DNA from: Humulus lupulus
Lineage: Eukaryota; Streptophyta; Magnoliopsida; Rosales; Cannabaceae
Direction: 5' to 3'
Assembly: GCF_963169125.1 (NCBI RefSeq)
Contig: NC_084795.1
Location: 276,778,122 to 276,842,121, forward strand
Length of the DNA stretch: 64,000 nucleotides
Below are positions 1-10,539 of the stretch, one piece after another. The notes beneath the pieces were generated by a model. The model saw only the letters and a program-made list of their open reading frames with translations, did not search any database and was not told where the DNA came from. Each line of letters opens with the position of its first letter. The first letter of the stretch is position 1. Made by a program: the position numbers and the translations under genes.

Positions 1-909
1 GATCATTTTCGTAATTTGGCTCGTTATGGGTATATTTGGCATATATGTGATATATGTGTAGGATCACATCATTATGTGGTTATATTTGGGTTACTCTGCA
101 CGAAACGATCCTAGGGAGCAAGCTAGTGGGAAAGTCACAACGAGACCAATACTTGACTCGGGGTGAGTCAAGGGGTATATTGGGTATTTAGTACATTACT
201 GGGTTATTGGGTAATGATAAAGATTATTTGATGATATACTGGGAGTTAGTGAGATTAGGAGGGAATTCTGGGGATTTTGATAATTTTACCCTCGGGGGTG
301 TTTTTGGGACCCCAAGCCTTGGGTTTTACTTGAGGTTACTTAAGCTCAAAGTAACCTATTGGAAAGAAAATTACATTCAGTATTCTCTCTCTATCTCCCA
401 TTCACTCATTTGACGCCCGTTAGCATTTTCGAAGGAAACTCGAGTTTTAGGACTCAGATTCAAGCAACGTTAGAGTCATAACGATTCTAGAAAAGATTAG
501 AAGCTTGTTAGCTAGCAGATTTTACTAGAAAGCAACTCAATTAGAGGTAATCAAGGCTTTAAGTTTTAATTTTTTAAGCTTTGATTGGATTTTATGTTTT
601 GATGAGTTTTTGAATTGTTTGGAACTTCGGTTTTGATGATTTTGGGCCATGGAGTTGACTGGGAACTTTGTTTTTGGGATTTGGATATGTTTGGATAGGT
701 TTATCGAGGGTTTTGAAATGAGAAAAACGGAGGAAATGGCTGGGTTCCAGGTCGGGCCGCAACCCTATTCTTGGGCATCATGGCTTAGGCTTGACAAAGG
801 AGAAGGTGGAGGTTGTTGGGCAATTAGGGTCGCGGCGCCTGGTCGGTGCGCAACGGTGCAAGGCGTAGACAGAGAAGAGGCTAGGCCTCTGTCTTGGGTG
901 GGTCGTGGC
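1..909 (+). repeat. Partial LTR of a Tekay-like Ty3/gypsy element, left part
   Basis: The stretch matches the later LTR copies from about 150 bases into the LTR: the conserved blocks with 'gatcctaggga', 'gtgggaaagtcacaacg' and 'cttgactcggggtgagtcaa' recur near 1141-1220 and 10761-10850. It is cut on the left by the window edge and on the right by the element that inserted at 910. The sequence resumes after the duplicated GTGGC at 12923. The G+C-rich segment near 740-909 is the usual mid-LTR part of this family. No gene is visible; the short open frames here are chance. Confidence 0.75.
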
Positions 910-1576
910 TGTAATGCCCCAAATTTCCTAATAAGGTTTAGGACCTTGATTAGGAGGCCGGGAGGGCCATAATTGATTTATTATGTTATTAAATGATTAT
1001 ATTCACGTTCAGGAGTATTAAATATGCATGTGAACCCATTTCTGATTAATTTGGTGATTTTCATATTTAGGTAATTTCGGGTATATTTGGCATATATGTG
1101 ATATGTGTGTGGTGCTTTATTATTATTTGGTTATGCCAGGGTTACTCAGCACAAGGCGATCCTAGGAGGTAAGCTAGTGGGAAAGTCACAACGGGATTTA
1201 TTCTTGACTCGGAGTAAGTCAAGGGGTATTTAGAGCATTACCGGGTTATTGGGTAATGGGAACAAGAATTTGATGATAAATTAGGAGCTAGTAAGATCAG
1301 GGGAAAATTCTGAAGGTTTTGACTATTTTGTCCTCGGGGGTGTTTTCGGAACCCCAAGCATTAGGATTTGTTTGAGGCTACTTAAGCTTGAAGTAACCTT
1401 TAAAGGAATAAAAAGAACGTTATGTACGTTCTCTCTCCCTCAAAGTTCCATTTTCGTCTCCCGATCGCATTTTCGAAGGAAACTTGAGTTCTAGGACTCG
1501 GATTCAAGCAAGGATCGAGGCATAGCGATTCTAGGGAAGATTAGAAGCTTATTAGCCAGAGGATTTAGTTGGAAAA

Positions 1577-3841
1577 TGTAACGCCCTGGTTACCCCAGAA
1601 CAGTTATGGTGATCGGTAAACCGGAAATTTGACCCGCTACCCGAGTCCTTTGGTTAAAAACGTGATCTAAGTGTTATTATTAGGTTAAGGTGAAAAACCA
1701 GTAAAAAGGAAAGGGTACATTTCATTACGTAAATAAACTGCTCATGAGCCTTTTAAAATGTTTACAAGTGGTTCGTAATACAAAAGAGTCGCCTCAGTTC
1801 CAAATTTACAATCCCCACCGGCCTAAGCGGCAAAATAGGGTAAACCCCTAGTCCCTCTGAGAACTCCTTGACCGTGGCGGTCAAGCGGCCCTGTATGTAC
1901 ACGAAAACATCGCCCAAGCACCCCTCTCAGGGCTGGTCAAGTTTTTCCTTTCCTTTACCTGCACCACAAAGCACCCATGAGCCAAGGCCCAGCAAGAAAA
2001 CACAATAAGACATGATATAATATCAACAGCGATCGTAATAACCATTCAGGACTATCAGTCCAAGCAAATAGGTGACAATAGCCAAAAGTCACAATAATGA
2101 GCATCGCTCCCTCTAGCCATGTGACGATAGAGTCACCAGGGCTTAACTGATAAGTGATTCTCTCATAAGCTTGTTTAGGACAGGTGCATGGTGATTGGTC
2201 ACCAACATAACCCTCCTCACGACTCTAGAGTCGAAACTATGGACAACGTCCCTTAGCCACGTGACAAACAGTCACCGGGGTCATATACCTTGGCTATAGT
2301 CTTCTGGTCGTAGACCAGGCAAGCGCTTATAAGTTCATCGACCTTAGGACCGGTCCCGCATTAATGCCATAGAGCCATTCAATGTGTGATCATCGACCTT
2401 AGAGTCGGTCCCTGACTAGTCAGTGTCTCAAACAGGTAATCAGCATTCATTAGCATTTAATATGCAAACCACATTCACTTTTATCAACCAACATGCCTCA
2501 ATATCAAACCATGCATGTCATATACCTGTACAGGGTGCAACTGTACTCATACACCGTTTTCTTACCTCAAGTTCAAGCGAGAAGTATGATAAATACGACC
2601 CCTGAGAACGATCGATCTTTTAGTTCCTTAGCGGTTACCTATTCACAACCAATTATAACCTCAATTAATAAGAATCCACAATAATAGGGTCTTAACCTAA
2701 GCACCACCCTCGGGACCTCGAAACATGCCCACACGGTGAGTAGATTCGATCCCGGACCTTAAGGATTGAAACCCCAAGTCAAAAACCCTTAAAAACACTC
2801 AAAACGGGGTTTGGAAGGAACAGGGTAGCGCTACAACGCTCAACCCCTAGCGCCACAGCGCTCTACACAGAACCTCCCAAGAGCCAGAAAACCTCCTGAG
2901 GAGCGCTATAGCGCCCTAGGGTGGGCGCTGTAGCGCTACCTCCAGACCCAAACACCCCTGAACCGACCTTCTTCATCTCCTTCGATTCTAACTCAATTTC
3001 CAAGCTTCCAAAGCCTACTCTTGATGCCAAATAAACCCAAAAACCATCCCAACACACCCCAAACATCACAAGCATGGGAACCCTAGCCAAAACTCCCAAC
3101 AAAACCATGAATTCACCCTAGTAAACTCTGCTGCAAAACAAAACCAAAACAGAGCAAACCAGAGAAAACCATGGTTAGAAACTTACCCAAAGCTTGGCTT
3201 ATGATGGTCTTCAATGGTGGAACACACTCCCAAACTCCCAAGGCATGCTTCCTAAGCTCGAATCCTCAAAATTGGTTCAAAAACCACAAAGAACAGTGAG
3301 GAGAAAAAGGTACGGGAGAACTCTAAAGTATACTCTGTTTTCCATCATTTTCATCAGCCATCAAGGGTTATATCTATCCTAGGGGTGAAATGTCCATTTT
3401 ACCCCTAAGTCAATTAAGACTATCTAAAGGCTCCCAAGGGCATTTTTGGTACTTCCTTCCTATCTCGTTAATCATAATTAACGCTCTCCGATTCCCGCTA
3501 TTCTCAATAATCATAAACACCAATAACTCACATCCCGTTACCATTTATCTCCCGGTAACGCCCTAATCATCAAAATCACCCCGAGACTCAACCCAAGTCC
3601 CGACACTTAAACCTGTTGTGACTAAACCGCTAATCAATATTCTACGATCGTCTCATGTCGAATAGCTCGAGCAAACCCACATCATAATGTGGTCTCAACA
3701 TATATCATCGACATGCATACAATTAACATTATATTATAATATAATTCTCATAAACATGTTAAATGGCACAATTAAACAATTATGGCCCTCCCGGCCTACT
3801 AATCCAGCCATTAACCATAATAGGGAATCCGGGGCATTACA
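1577..3841 (-). mobile_element. Solo LTR of a related Tekay-like family, inverted
   Basis: It begins TGTAACGCCC and ends GGGGCATTACA, flanked by a perfect 5-bp duplication GAAAA (1572-1576 and 3842-3846). It reads as the reverse complement of the surrounding LTR family: the 3' block 'gtgcaggtaaagg...' of plus-strand copies appears inverted around 1940-2000. No internal region, primer-binding site or second LTR is present, so this is a recombination product of 2265 bp. It contains a cluster of GCGC palindromes at 2825-2940. The open frames inside it are chance. Confidence 0.9.
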
Positions 3842-5072
3842 GAAAACAACTCAATCGGAGGTAATCCAAGTTTTAAGTTCTAAGTTTTTAAAGGTTTTAA
3901 GCTTGAATTGGATTTTTGTGTTTTAATGAGTTTTTGGGTGATTTGAAACTTGATTTTTAATGGTTTTTGATGATTAGGATGTTTGGGAACTTTGATTTTA
4001 TGATTTGGGGATGTTTGGATAGGTTGTTCGAAGGTTTTAAAATGGAGAAAACGAGGAAAAATGGCTGGTTTGTGGTTGGGTCGCGGCCCTGTTCTTGGGC
4101 ACCGCGGCCCTGGCTTGTTGGAGCAGGTGGAGGTTGCTAATAAGCCTAAGGGTCGTGGCGCTTGCCGGGAGGGCCGCGGCGCTTGATGCCATTTTTGGCC
4201 AAATTGATGTTTTAAGCATGGGAACTTAACTCTAAGGGCCTAGGATCGATCCTACTACCTAGTTGAGTGGGATTCGATGTCCCGAAGGCTTGGGTTGGGT
4301 TTGGAAGTATTTATTTACTCATTTTGATGAGGTTTTATATTATGGTTGTGACTAGGTTATCACTAGGGGCTTGGAATCAGGATCGTGCTTGTGGCTCATT
4401 TATTGGTAACCTGTGCTTGGACCAAAGGTAAGAAAACTGCACCCTGTGTATATATGACATGCATGGTTATTCTTGATGCATGTTGGATGGTTAAATGTGA
4501 CATGCATGGTTATTGTTGAGGCATGCCAAGTGATTAAATATGATGCATGTGATGCACAAGAAACATGTGATTAGGGCACTCTATGAATATTAATTATGAG
4601 ATTGATCAGAGCTTGAGTCTCTATAATTGTGCATGATTATAATTATGCTTTTGATTACTGAGTGAGCATGCCAAATGCCTTATATCTGAATATTCGACAT
4701 ATGATATATGTCTATTTGTATTACCTAAATGAGGAAGCACTGACTTATTAGTCAGGGATTGGCAATGGTGTCAATATCAGCTGTGAAGCTGTGACTCATT
4801 AGTCAAGTTCGGAAGTGGTATTGAGCACTAGTCACATGGGATTGACTTATAAGTCAAGTACGGCCTTAGCGTGTTTAACGCAAGTCGATAAAAGATTAGA
4901 TCTAATCGATATCTGCATTGAATGACTCAAATGAGCATTAATGTCGGACTGACACAAGGTCGATGAAAATTAAAAGCGCTTGTCTAGTCTATGGGCTAGT
5001 TAGTTGAGCCAGAGCCAAAAAGGCTAAGGTGACCTACATGTCACATGGCTAGGAAGGTATGGGACCTCCAGA

Positions 5073-5477
5073 GTGTGACTCATTAGTCACCTATACAGGG
5101 TATGACTCATTAGTCATCCACACCGAGATTGATTTATTAGTCATCTATACCAAGTGTGGCTTATTAGTCACCAATACAGAGTGTGACTCATTAGTCACCT
5201 ATACAGGGTATGACTCATTAGTCATCCACATAGAGATAGACTTATTAGTCATCTATACAGAGTGTGGCTTATAAGTCACCTATACAGAGTGTGACTCATT
5301 AGTCACCTAGACAGAGATGGACTTATTAGTCATCTACCCAAAGTATGACTTATTAGTCATCTATACAGAGTGTGACTCATTAGTCACCTATGCGAGGTGT
5401 GACTCATTAGTCACCTATGCAGGGTGTGACTCATCAGTCACCCACTCCGAGATTGACTTACTAGTCATCTATTCAGG
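5073..5477 (+). repeat. 27-bp tandem array, 15 units, in the 5' LTR
   Basis: Fifteen consecutive units of exactly 27 bp can be laid out by eye, typified by 'gtgtgactcattagtcacc' plus 8 bases. Each unit has an imperfect palindrome TGACT-N4-AGTCA. Because 27 is a multiple of three, one frame stays open as a 9-residue repeat (C/Y-D-S-L-V-T/I-Y/H-T-G/E), which explains the open frames at 5059-5274 and 5317-5583. I read it as non-coding LTR sequence. The 3' LTR has the same 15 units. Confidence 0.92.
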
Positions 5478-6042
5478 AAGCAGGTCCTCAGAGAATGACT
5501 CATTAGTGTTCTATTCAGATGCAGGACCCAGTAATCATTTATTTGAACTTATTTGCATGCATGACAGAAGCTATTATTGCTAGGCATGCACATTATGATT
5601 CGATGACATGTTATTACTGTTCATGAGCATGTTGAGTTTTCTTGTTGGGCTTCGGCTCACGGGTGCTATGTGGTGCAGGTAAAGGCAAAAGAAAAGTAGA
5701 CCATCCTTGAGTTGGAGAGCTTAGGTGACGACGTGTACATATGCAGCTGCTCGACCACCATGGCCGAGGGTTGAAAAAGGAACTAGGGTTAAACCCTGTT
5801 TTGCCGCTTAGATCGACCAGTTCTAAATATTTTCTTGTAATAGACCTTTAAATTATATTTTTGGGATCCCAATACATACAGTAAACGTTTTAATGAAACG
5901 TTATATCTTAACCAAAATTTTTAATCCCTAAACCGCTAATCATACTTAGTTACACATTTTTGGCCAAATGACTCGATTAGCGAGTTTAGCACTATTTACA
6001 AGGTACACCGTAACGGTCCCTGGAGTTTACGGCATTACAACT

Positions 6043-6060
6043 TGGTATCAGAGCGAGCCA
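6043..6060 (+). other. Primer-binding site (initiator Met-tRNA type)
   Basis: TGGTATCAGAGC begins four bases after the LTR end (TTACA at 6035-6039). This is the usual plant primer-binding site, complementary to the 3' end of initiator methionine tRNA. It fixes the 5' LTR boundary and the plus orientation. Confidence 0.93.
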
Positions 6061-6605
6061 AGGTTTATGGTTCCTGAAGACAAGTCGGGCATGTACACTC
6101 GCCACTGAAGATAGCTTCACTCAGGGAATGGTAACTATTTCTATAGTTATGTTCTTAACTGCTTAAATAGAATGTAAATGCTTTACCTGCACATTGTATT
6201 AGGGAGCACGAGATTCTGTTAGAGCCTGGCTCTTGACTATATGATTATATGCTCTGTGAATATTTATATGAATATGATCATATGATAACCTGCTCCATGA
6301 ATATATAACTGTAATATTTGCATGCTGGAGTTGGAGGCATGGTGTGGATATTGAAAGGGCAGGGATCATGATTAATGTATGAATGCCGTGGGCAAGTTTT
6401 AGCACAGCAAGTAGTTAATGAATGTGGTGTGGTAAGATTTATCCCGTGGGGAAAAGCTCTTGATATGCTCATTATGATTAATGGGTTAAGTTATTGACTG
6501 CAGATTCAATTAGCAGATTTATAGCCAAGGTAGATAATAAGGCCTGGTGGTGGTTATACAGAGGCCGGGAGTTATAGCCAGGGTATTAGTTCTTCATCTG
6601 CTCCT

Positions 6606-7628
6606 ATGAATTTTCAGCAGATGTTTACAGATTTTCAATTAAGATTGCAGAGGCAGGAGGAAGAGGTTAGGTGTTTGAAGCAACAGCAGAATCTATTGGG
6701 GAGCACCTCTACCTTTGTTGTGCCAAGAGTGGCACCAGCTTTGGCTCAGCCTAGGGTTGAGAACAGATGGGAATTTCTCTGTGGAAGATTCAAAGAGTAT
6801 TACCCTCCAGTCTTCGAGGGAGGCCTAGATCCATTCGGAGCTGAGCAATGGATGGGCATGATCAGTTTCATTCTTGACAGTATGGGGCTGATGGGTCACG
6901 ATAGGGTGATCTGTGCTACATGTGTACTGTAGAATGATGCCCGGACATGGTGGGAGGAAGTATCCCAGACATGATGGGCGTGCTCTGTGATGGACTGGAA
7001 AGAGTTTAGGCAGCTGTTCAACGAAAGATACTATTGTGGTGCAGCTAAGACTGCTAAGAAGAATGTGTTTGTGAATCTCGTTCAAGGAAGGGCATCAGTA
7101 ACCGAGTATGTTAGCAGATTTGATGGGTTGGCCAAGTTTTCTTTAGACATGGTACCCATAGATGTGGCTCGGAAGGAAAAATTCATTCAGGGATTGAATC
7201 ATGGAATAGCTCAGGGCATTAGAGTTGCCCCATTGCATGAAATCTCCACCTTTGCTCAGGTGGTAGAGAAGGATCTTGCTGTGGAGAGCATAAAAGATGA
7301 AAGGAAGAGTGCTAGGAAGCACGGAGCTCAAATAGTGGTATCTCCACTTATTGGTGTAAGCAAGAAGGAGCACTGGAGGACTTATCCAATATGTGCTCGG
7401 TGCAAAAGGAGCCATTTGAAGGGGTGCCGACCAAAGACATGTTTCTTATGTGGAGTGGTTGGACATATAAAGAGGGATTGCCCAAGGCTAAGAGAGGATG
7501 AGCAAAAGGGGATAGATAGCTCGATTCCAACTCGAGTGTTTATTCCGAGGCAGTCAGAGTCTAAGAGCGAGACCAGTTCCTCAGGGGTGGCAGGTTGGCT
7601 TTTGGTCCTGATCTTTATTTTGTGCTGA
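6606..7628 (+). pseudogene. gag: Gag polyprotein remnant, Tekay-like Ty3/gypsy
   Basis: One frame runs from the ATG at 6606 to the stop at 7626-7628 with two internal stops, TAG at 6930-6932 and TGA near 6972. Its N-terminal 108 codons include a short coiled-coil-like stretch and the motif 'FKEYYPPVFEGGLDPFGAEQW', typical of chromovirus capsid starts. The middle part carries 'NDARTWWEEV', 'FNERYY' and 'YVSRFDGLAKF', the capsid retrotrans_gag pattern. A CCHC zinc knuckle, CFLCGVVGHIKRDC, lies at 7440-7481. Both stops fit C-to-T change of CAG and CGA. In an active element the protein packages the RNA into virus-like particles; here it is dead. The junction to protease after 7560 is unrecognisable. 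Confidence 0.85.
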
Positions 7629-7811
7629 ATGACTTGGTGCCATGCTGTTCTTTATTTATTGCATGTAGAGAAGCATAAAGTTGCTACACAGGCTATATGG
7701 TTGTGTTGTGATGAAAAAGTGATATTGTATTTGTAATTTAAGAGATCAGGTGAATTATTGTGGGAAGGCTCATCAGTGGTTTCCATGAGTTGGTTATGAC
7801 TGACTGGTTTT

Positions 7812-9776
7812 AGTATGATCCAAGGTATGGATTGGTTAGCCAAGTGTGGAGCAATTTTAAATGGCAAGGAAAGTATAGTAGCTCTTGGGCTTGAGAGTGG
7901 AAAGTCTTGTGACAGTTGTTACTGCGCATGGATCTGATGTGTTTATGAGATTGTAGTGAGAGCTAGAGTTTTATGGCAGAAAGATGCATGGAATTCTTAG
8001 CTAGTGTGGTCGATCTTGGATCTGGTTAGGATCAGTTAGAGATCGAAGAGGAAGTTATATAAAAACTGTGTTTGTATCAGATAAGAGCACTGGGAGTGCT
8101 GAGTATGTCTTGAGAGTTTGTTTAATGCCAAGTGTTTATGAATCAGATGAACAAAGCATTCAAAGGATTATTTGAATGGGATTTTTTATTGTCTTGGATA
8201 AAGGTATTGTGGTATTTTCTCTGCGAAAATTTGCCAAGGTTAAGGAACGCCTTAGGGGTAGGAGTGTCCTTGGGTGGTACAGATATTTCAGGTGCCTTGG
8301 GAATAGTTCTGAGTCTTCTTGCAGGTTAGAACCAGCTAGTAGGTCGTTATGACATCTCAGTGATAGAGAAAAGTAATTGCCTATGCAATATGTTGGTTAA
8401 AGGATCTGACCAGAACTAGAGTAGAGTTTCTGGTGGGCCAGGTGGCCAGTTTTATGTTTGAGAATATTATTTTGGAAATGATAAAAAGGAAAGATGACTA
8501 AGTGAACCACAGATAAGAAAGAATGAATGGAAAGCCTTAGCTGGATTAGCTAAGAGTTGTACAGTGTTAGATATGAATTTATTGTGGTATAGGGTCAGAT
8601 TTGGAATCCGATGGACACTGAGATTAATTGGGAGATTCTGGATGAATCTCATGCTATTCTTTTATTCTCTTCATTCAGGCATCATGGAAATGTAATAGGA
8701 TATGAAAGCTTTATAATGGTGGCCTAAGATGGAGAGGGATGTAATGGAATGCGTGGTAAAGTTCTTAGCCTGATAGCAGGTCAGATAGAGTATCAGAAAT
8801 CGGTGAGGCCATTGTAGCCTTTGAGTATTTTATAATAGAAATAAGATAGCATCGTGATGGGTTTCGCAGTGGGATTGCCCAGGTTAGTGGGCCAGTATAA
8901 GTTGGCATTGAGTCATTGTGGACCAGTAGTCCAAGTGAGTATATTTTTGTCAGCAAGGATGAATAGTACAGCTGATCAGTATTCAGATCTCTTTATGAGA
9001 GGGATAGAGCGCCTGCATGAAACTCAAGGTCTATCTTATCAGATGGAGACTCTATTGCGACTTCTAGGTTTTGGAAGGGTTAAGAAGGCGATGAGTATAT
9101 AGATGGAATTCAGTACAGTTTATTACTCTCAGACTGATGGTAAATCAGAGAGAGAGGGTTATCCAATTATTATTGGAAGAACATCTTATAAGATGAATGA
9201 GTTAATGTATATCTGGATCCTGAGGTGGTTTAGGGGACTATTAAGATTACTAGGGATTGAAGCTTGAATGCTCACTTCTCAGAATAAATGGAAAATTTTT
9301 GCTGAATTGAAAAGGAGGAACATGGAATTTCCAGTAGAAGATTATATCTTCTTTAAAAGTATCACCATGGAAAGGGATGACGGGTTAAGGGCAAGTTGAG
9401 CCCTAGAGTAGCAGAACAGTTTGAGTCCTAGATAGGACCGGTTAGGTTGATTTTGGTTCGACCTTATCTTTGGCACTGCCAGGTATATACAGTATATTTT
9501 GTATTTTCATGCTGAGGACATGGGTTAAAAGAAACTCATGAGTTGAGTTATGAGAATCGGGGATTTGAGACTAAGTCATTCTATAAAGAGCCAGCCCAGA
9601 TATGGAACAAAAAGAATAAGGTTTCGAGGAACAAAGTTATACCTTGAGTTGAGGTATGTTGCAGGAACAGTGAGGTCGAGGAAACGACCTGGGAAACTGG
9701 AATTAGTTGTGCGGAATTTATATTCTGGGCGGTTCAGATAAATTTCGAGGACGAAATTTCTGTAAGGAGGGGATAG
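7812..9776 (+). pseudogene. pol: Pol remnants: protease, RT, integrase and chromodomain fragments
   Basis: No long frame survives, but fragments appear in the expected order across changing frames. They are 'MDWLAKCGAILNG' (C-terminal side of the protease region, from about 7826), 'FMNQMNKAFKGLF' (RT, about 8134), 'ESHAILYSLHSG' followed by a WWPKMERDV-like stretch (integrase zinc-binding part, about 8640-8760), 'RMNSTADQYSDLF' and 'YYSQTDGKSER' (integrase core, about 8957-9155), and a chromodomain-like segment ending 'RNSEVEETTWE' (about 9580-9700). The tail 'NFEDEI' and stop at 9774-9776 overlap the polypurine tract, as is usual in this lineage. Much of RT and RNase H is missing or too decayed to read. 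Identification rests on conserved motifs, not alignment. Confidence 0.75.
9764..9773 (+). other. Polypurine tract of the Tekay-like element
   Basis: AAGGAGGGGA lies just before the original 3' LTR start, in the place where plus-strand DNA synthesis is primed. A later solo LTR insertion has moved it about 770 bp away from the current 3' LTR. Confidence 0.8.
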
Positions 9777-9780
9777 TTGT

Positions 9781-10537
9781 TGTACGCCCTGATTTTCCCG
9801 CGAGCTGATTAACGAGCTGAGATAGGGTCTAATCATGACTACCACGTGAACATCCCCAAGACCGGAGCTGCCATCATACGATCCTACCTCTTTAGCTCGA
9901 GGTAGCCCAAGGGTTCGCCAAGATTGCTGAAGGACTGAGTCTGGACTCTGAAGGCCGCAGGTCGAGGGAAGCATCCAGCTCGTGGTACGAGCTAGAGTTG
10001 GAGGCTGTGACCCTTTATAAAGTCAACCACGCAAGGTAAACATGCATATATCAGACATCATGTGTCTGATATATCCCTGACTACTCGGACACGCAGCATG
10101 AACGTGCGTATTCAGACACCCACGACTGGGTTGGGCCGTGCGGCCCATTATCCCCTTACCTATTGATTTGACCACACTTATGTGTCAGGTTTAGGAATTA
10201 ATCATGAATGTCACAGAGTTGACATGATAGGTAAGAAGGTCAAGGGATGACCTTCTTACCAACTCCCAGGTGCCTTCTCCTATAAATATGGAGACCCTGG
10301 GAGTTACAAAGGGTTGGATTCTATTATGTAAAAAATACCCTGTAAAAGAATACCCAGCATATAGCAATAATATTGATTGGTGGAGTAGAAGGATTTTAAC
10401 CTTCGAACCACCTAAAAAAAACGTATTTTGTGTCACCACTCCATTCCTAAGATCATTCATCTATTTCGATTCAACATAAGCACTAATCCCTTCCTCTTAT
10501 CTTCTTAATTTCCTGTTGGCGAAGAACCGCGTCAACA
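9781..10537 (+). mobile_element. Solo LTR (757 bp) inserted at the polypurine tract/3' LTR border
   Basis: It begins TGTACGCCCTG and ends GCGTCAACA, with a perfect duplication GTTGT at 9776-9780 and 10538-10542. The right duplication copy includes the first three bases of the host 3' LTR. The GTCAACA end and the TATAAATA signal match the style of the Tat LTR at 36398, so I place it loosely with Tat/Athila-type Ty3/gypsy elements. No internal region remains. Confidence 0.85.
10230..10305 (+). promoter_or_regulatory. TATA region inside two hairpins, solo LTR promoter
   Basis: TATAAATA starts at 10281. It sits in the loop of an inverted repeat AACTCCCAGG (10261-10270) / CCTGGGAGTT (10296-10305). 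Directly upstream is a second perfect inverted repeat with 13-bp arms, GGTAAGAAGGTCA (10230-10242) and its complement (10248-10260), with a 5-base gap. This is the likely core promoter of the LTR; transcription is not shown. Confidence 0.65.
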
Positions 10538-10539
10538 GT

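Larger units (their letters stand above)
910..6039 (+). repeat. 5' LTR of the Tekay-like element (split by a nested solo LTR)
   Basis: It starts TGTAATGCCCC and ends GGCATTACA directly before the primer-binding site. Removing the nested insertion (1577-3841 plus one GAAAA copy) leaves about 2.86 kb. It holds a G+C-rich mid segment (about 4070-4200), a 27-bp tandem array (5073-5477) and a conserved 3' block around 5640-5800. The 3' LTR lacks about 480 bp that is present here on both sides of the nested insertion. Confidence 0.88.

Noticed and set aside
649..972. 107-codon open frame
   Set aside because: It crosses the LTR insertion border at 910, so it cannot be an old gene, and it has no motif.
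5073..5477. Possible CRISPR array
   Set aside because: Units are contiguous with no unique spacers, and the context is a plant LTR.
5059..5583. Two open frames coding a 9-residue repeat protein
   Set aside because: They arise because the 27-bp LTR array is a multiple of three; the frames lie in an LTR and break at the array edges in both copies.
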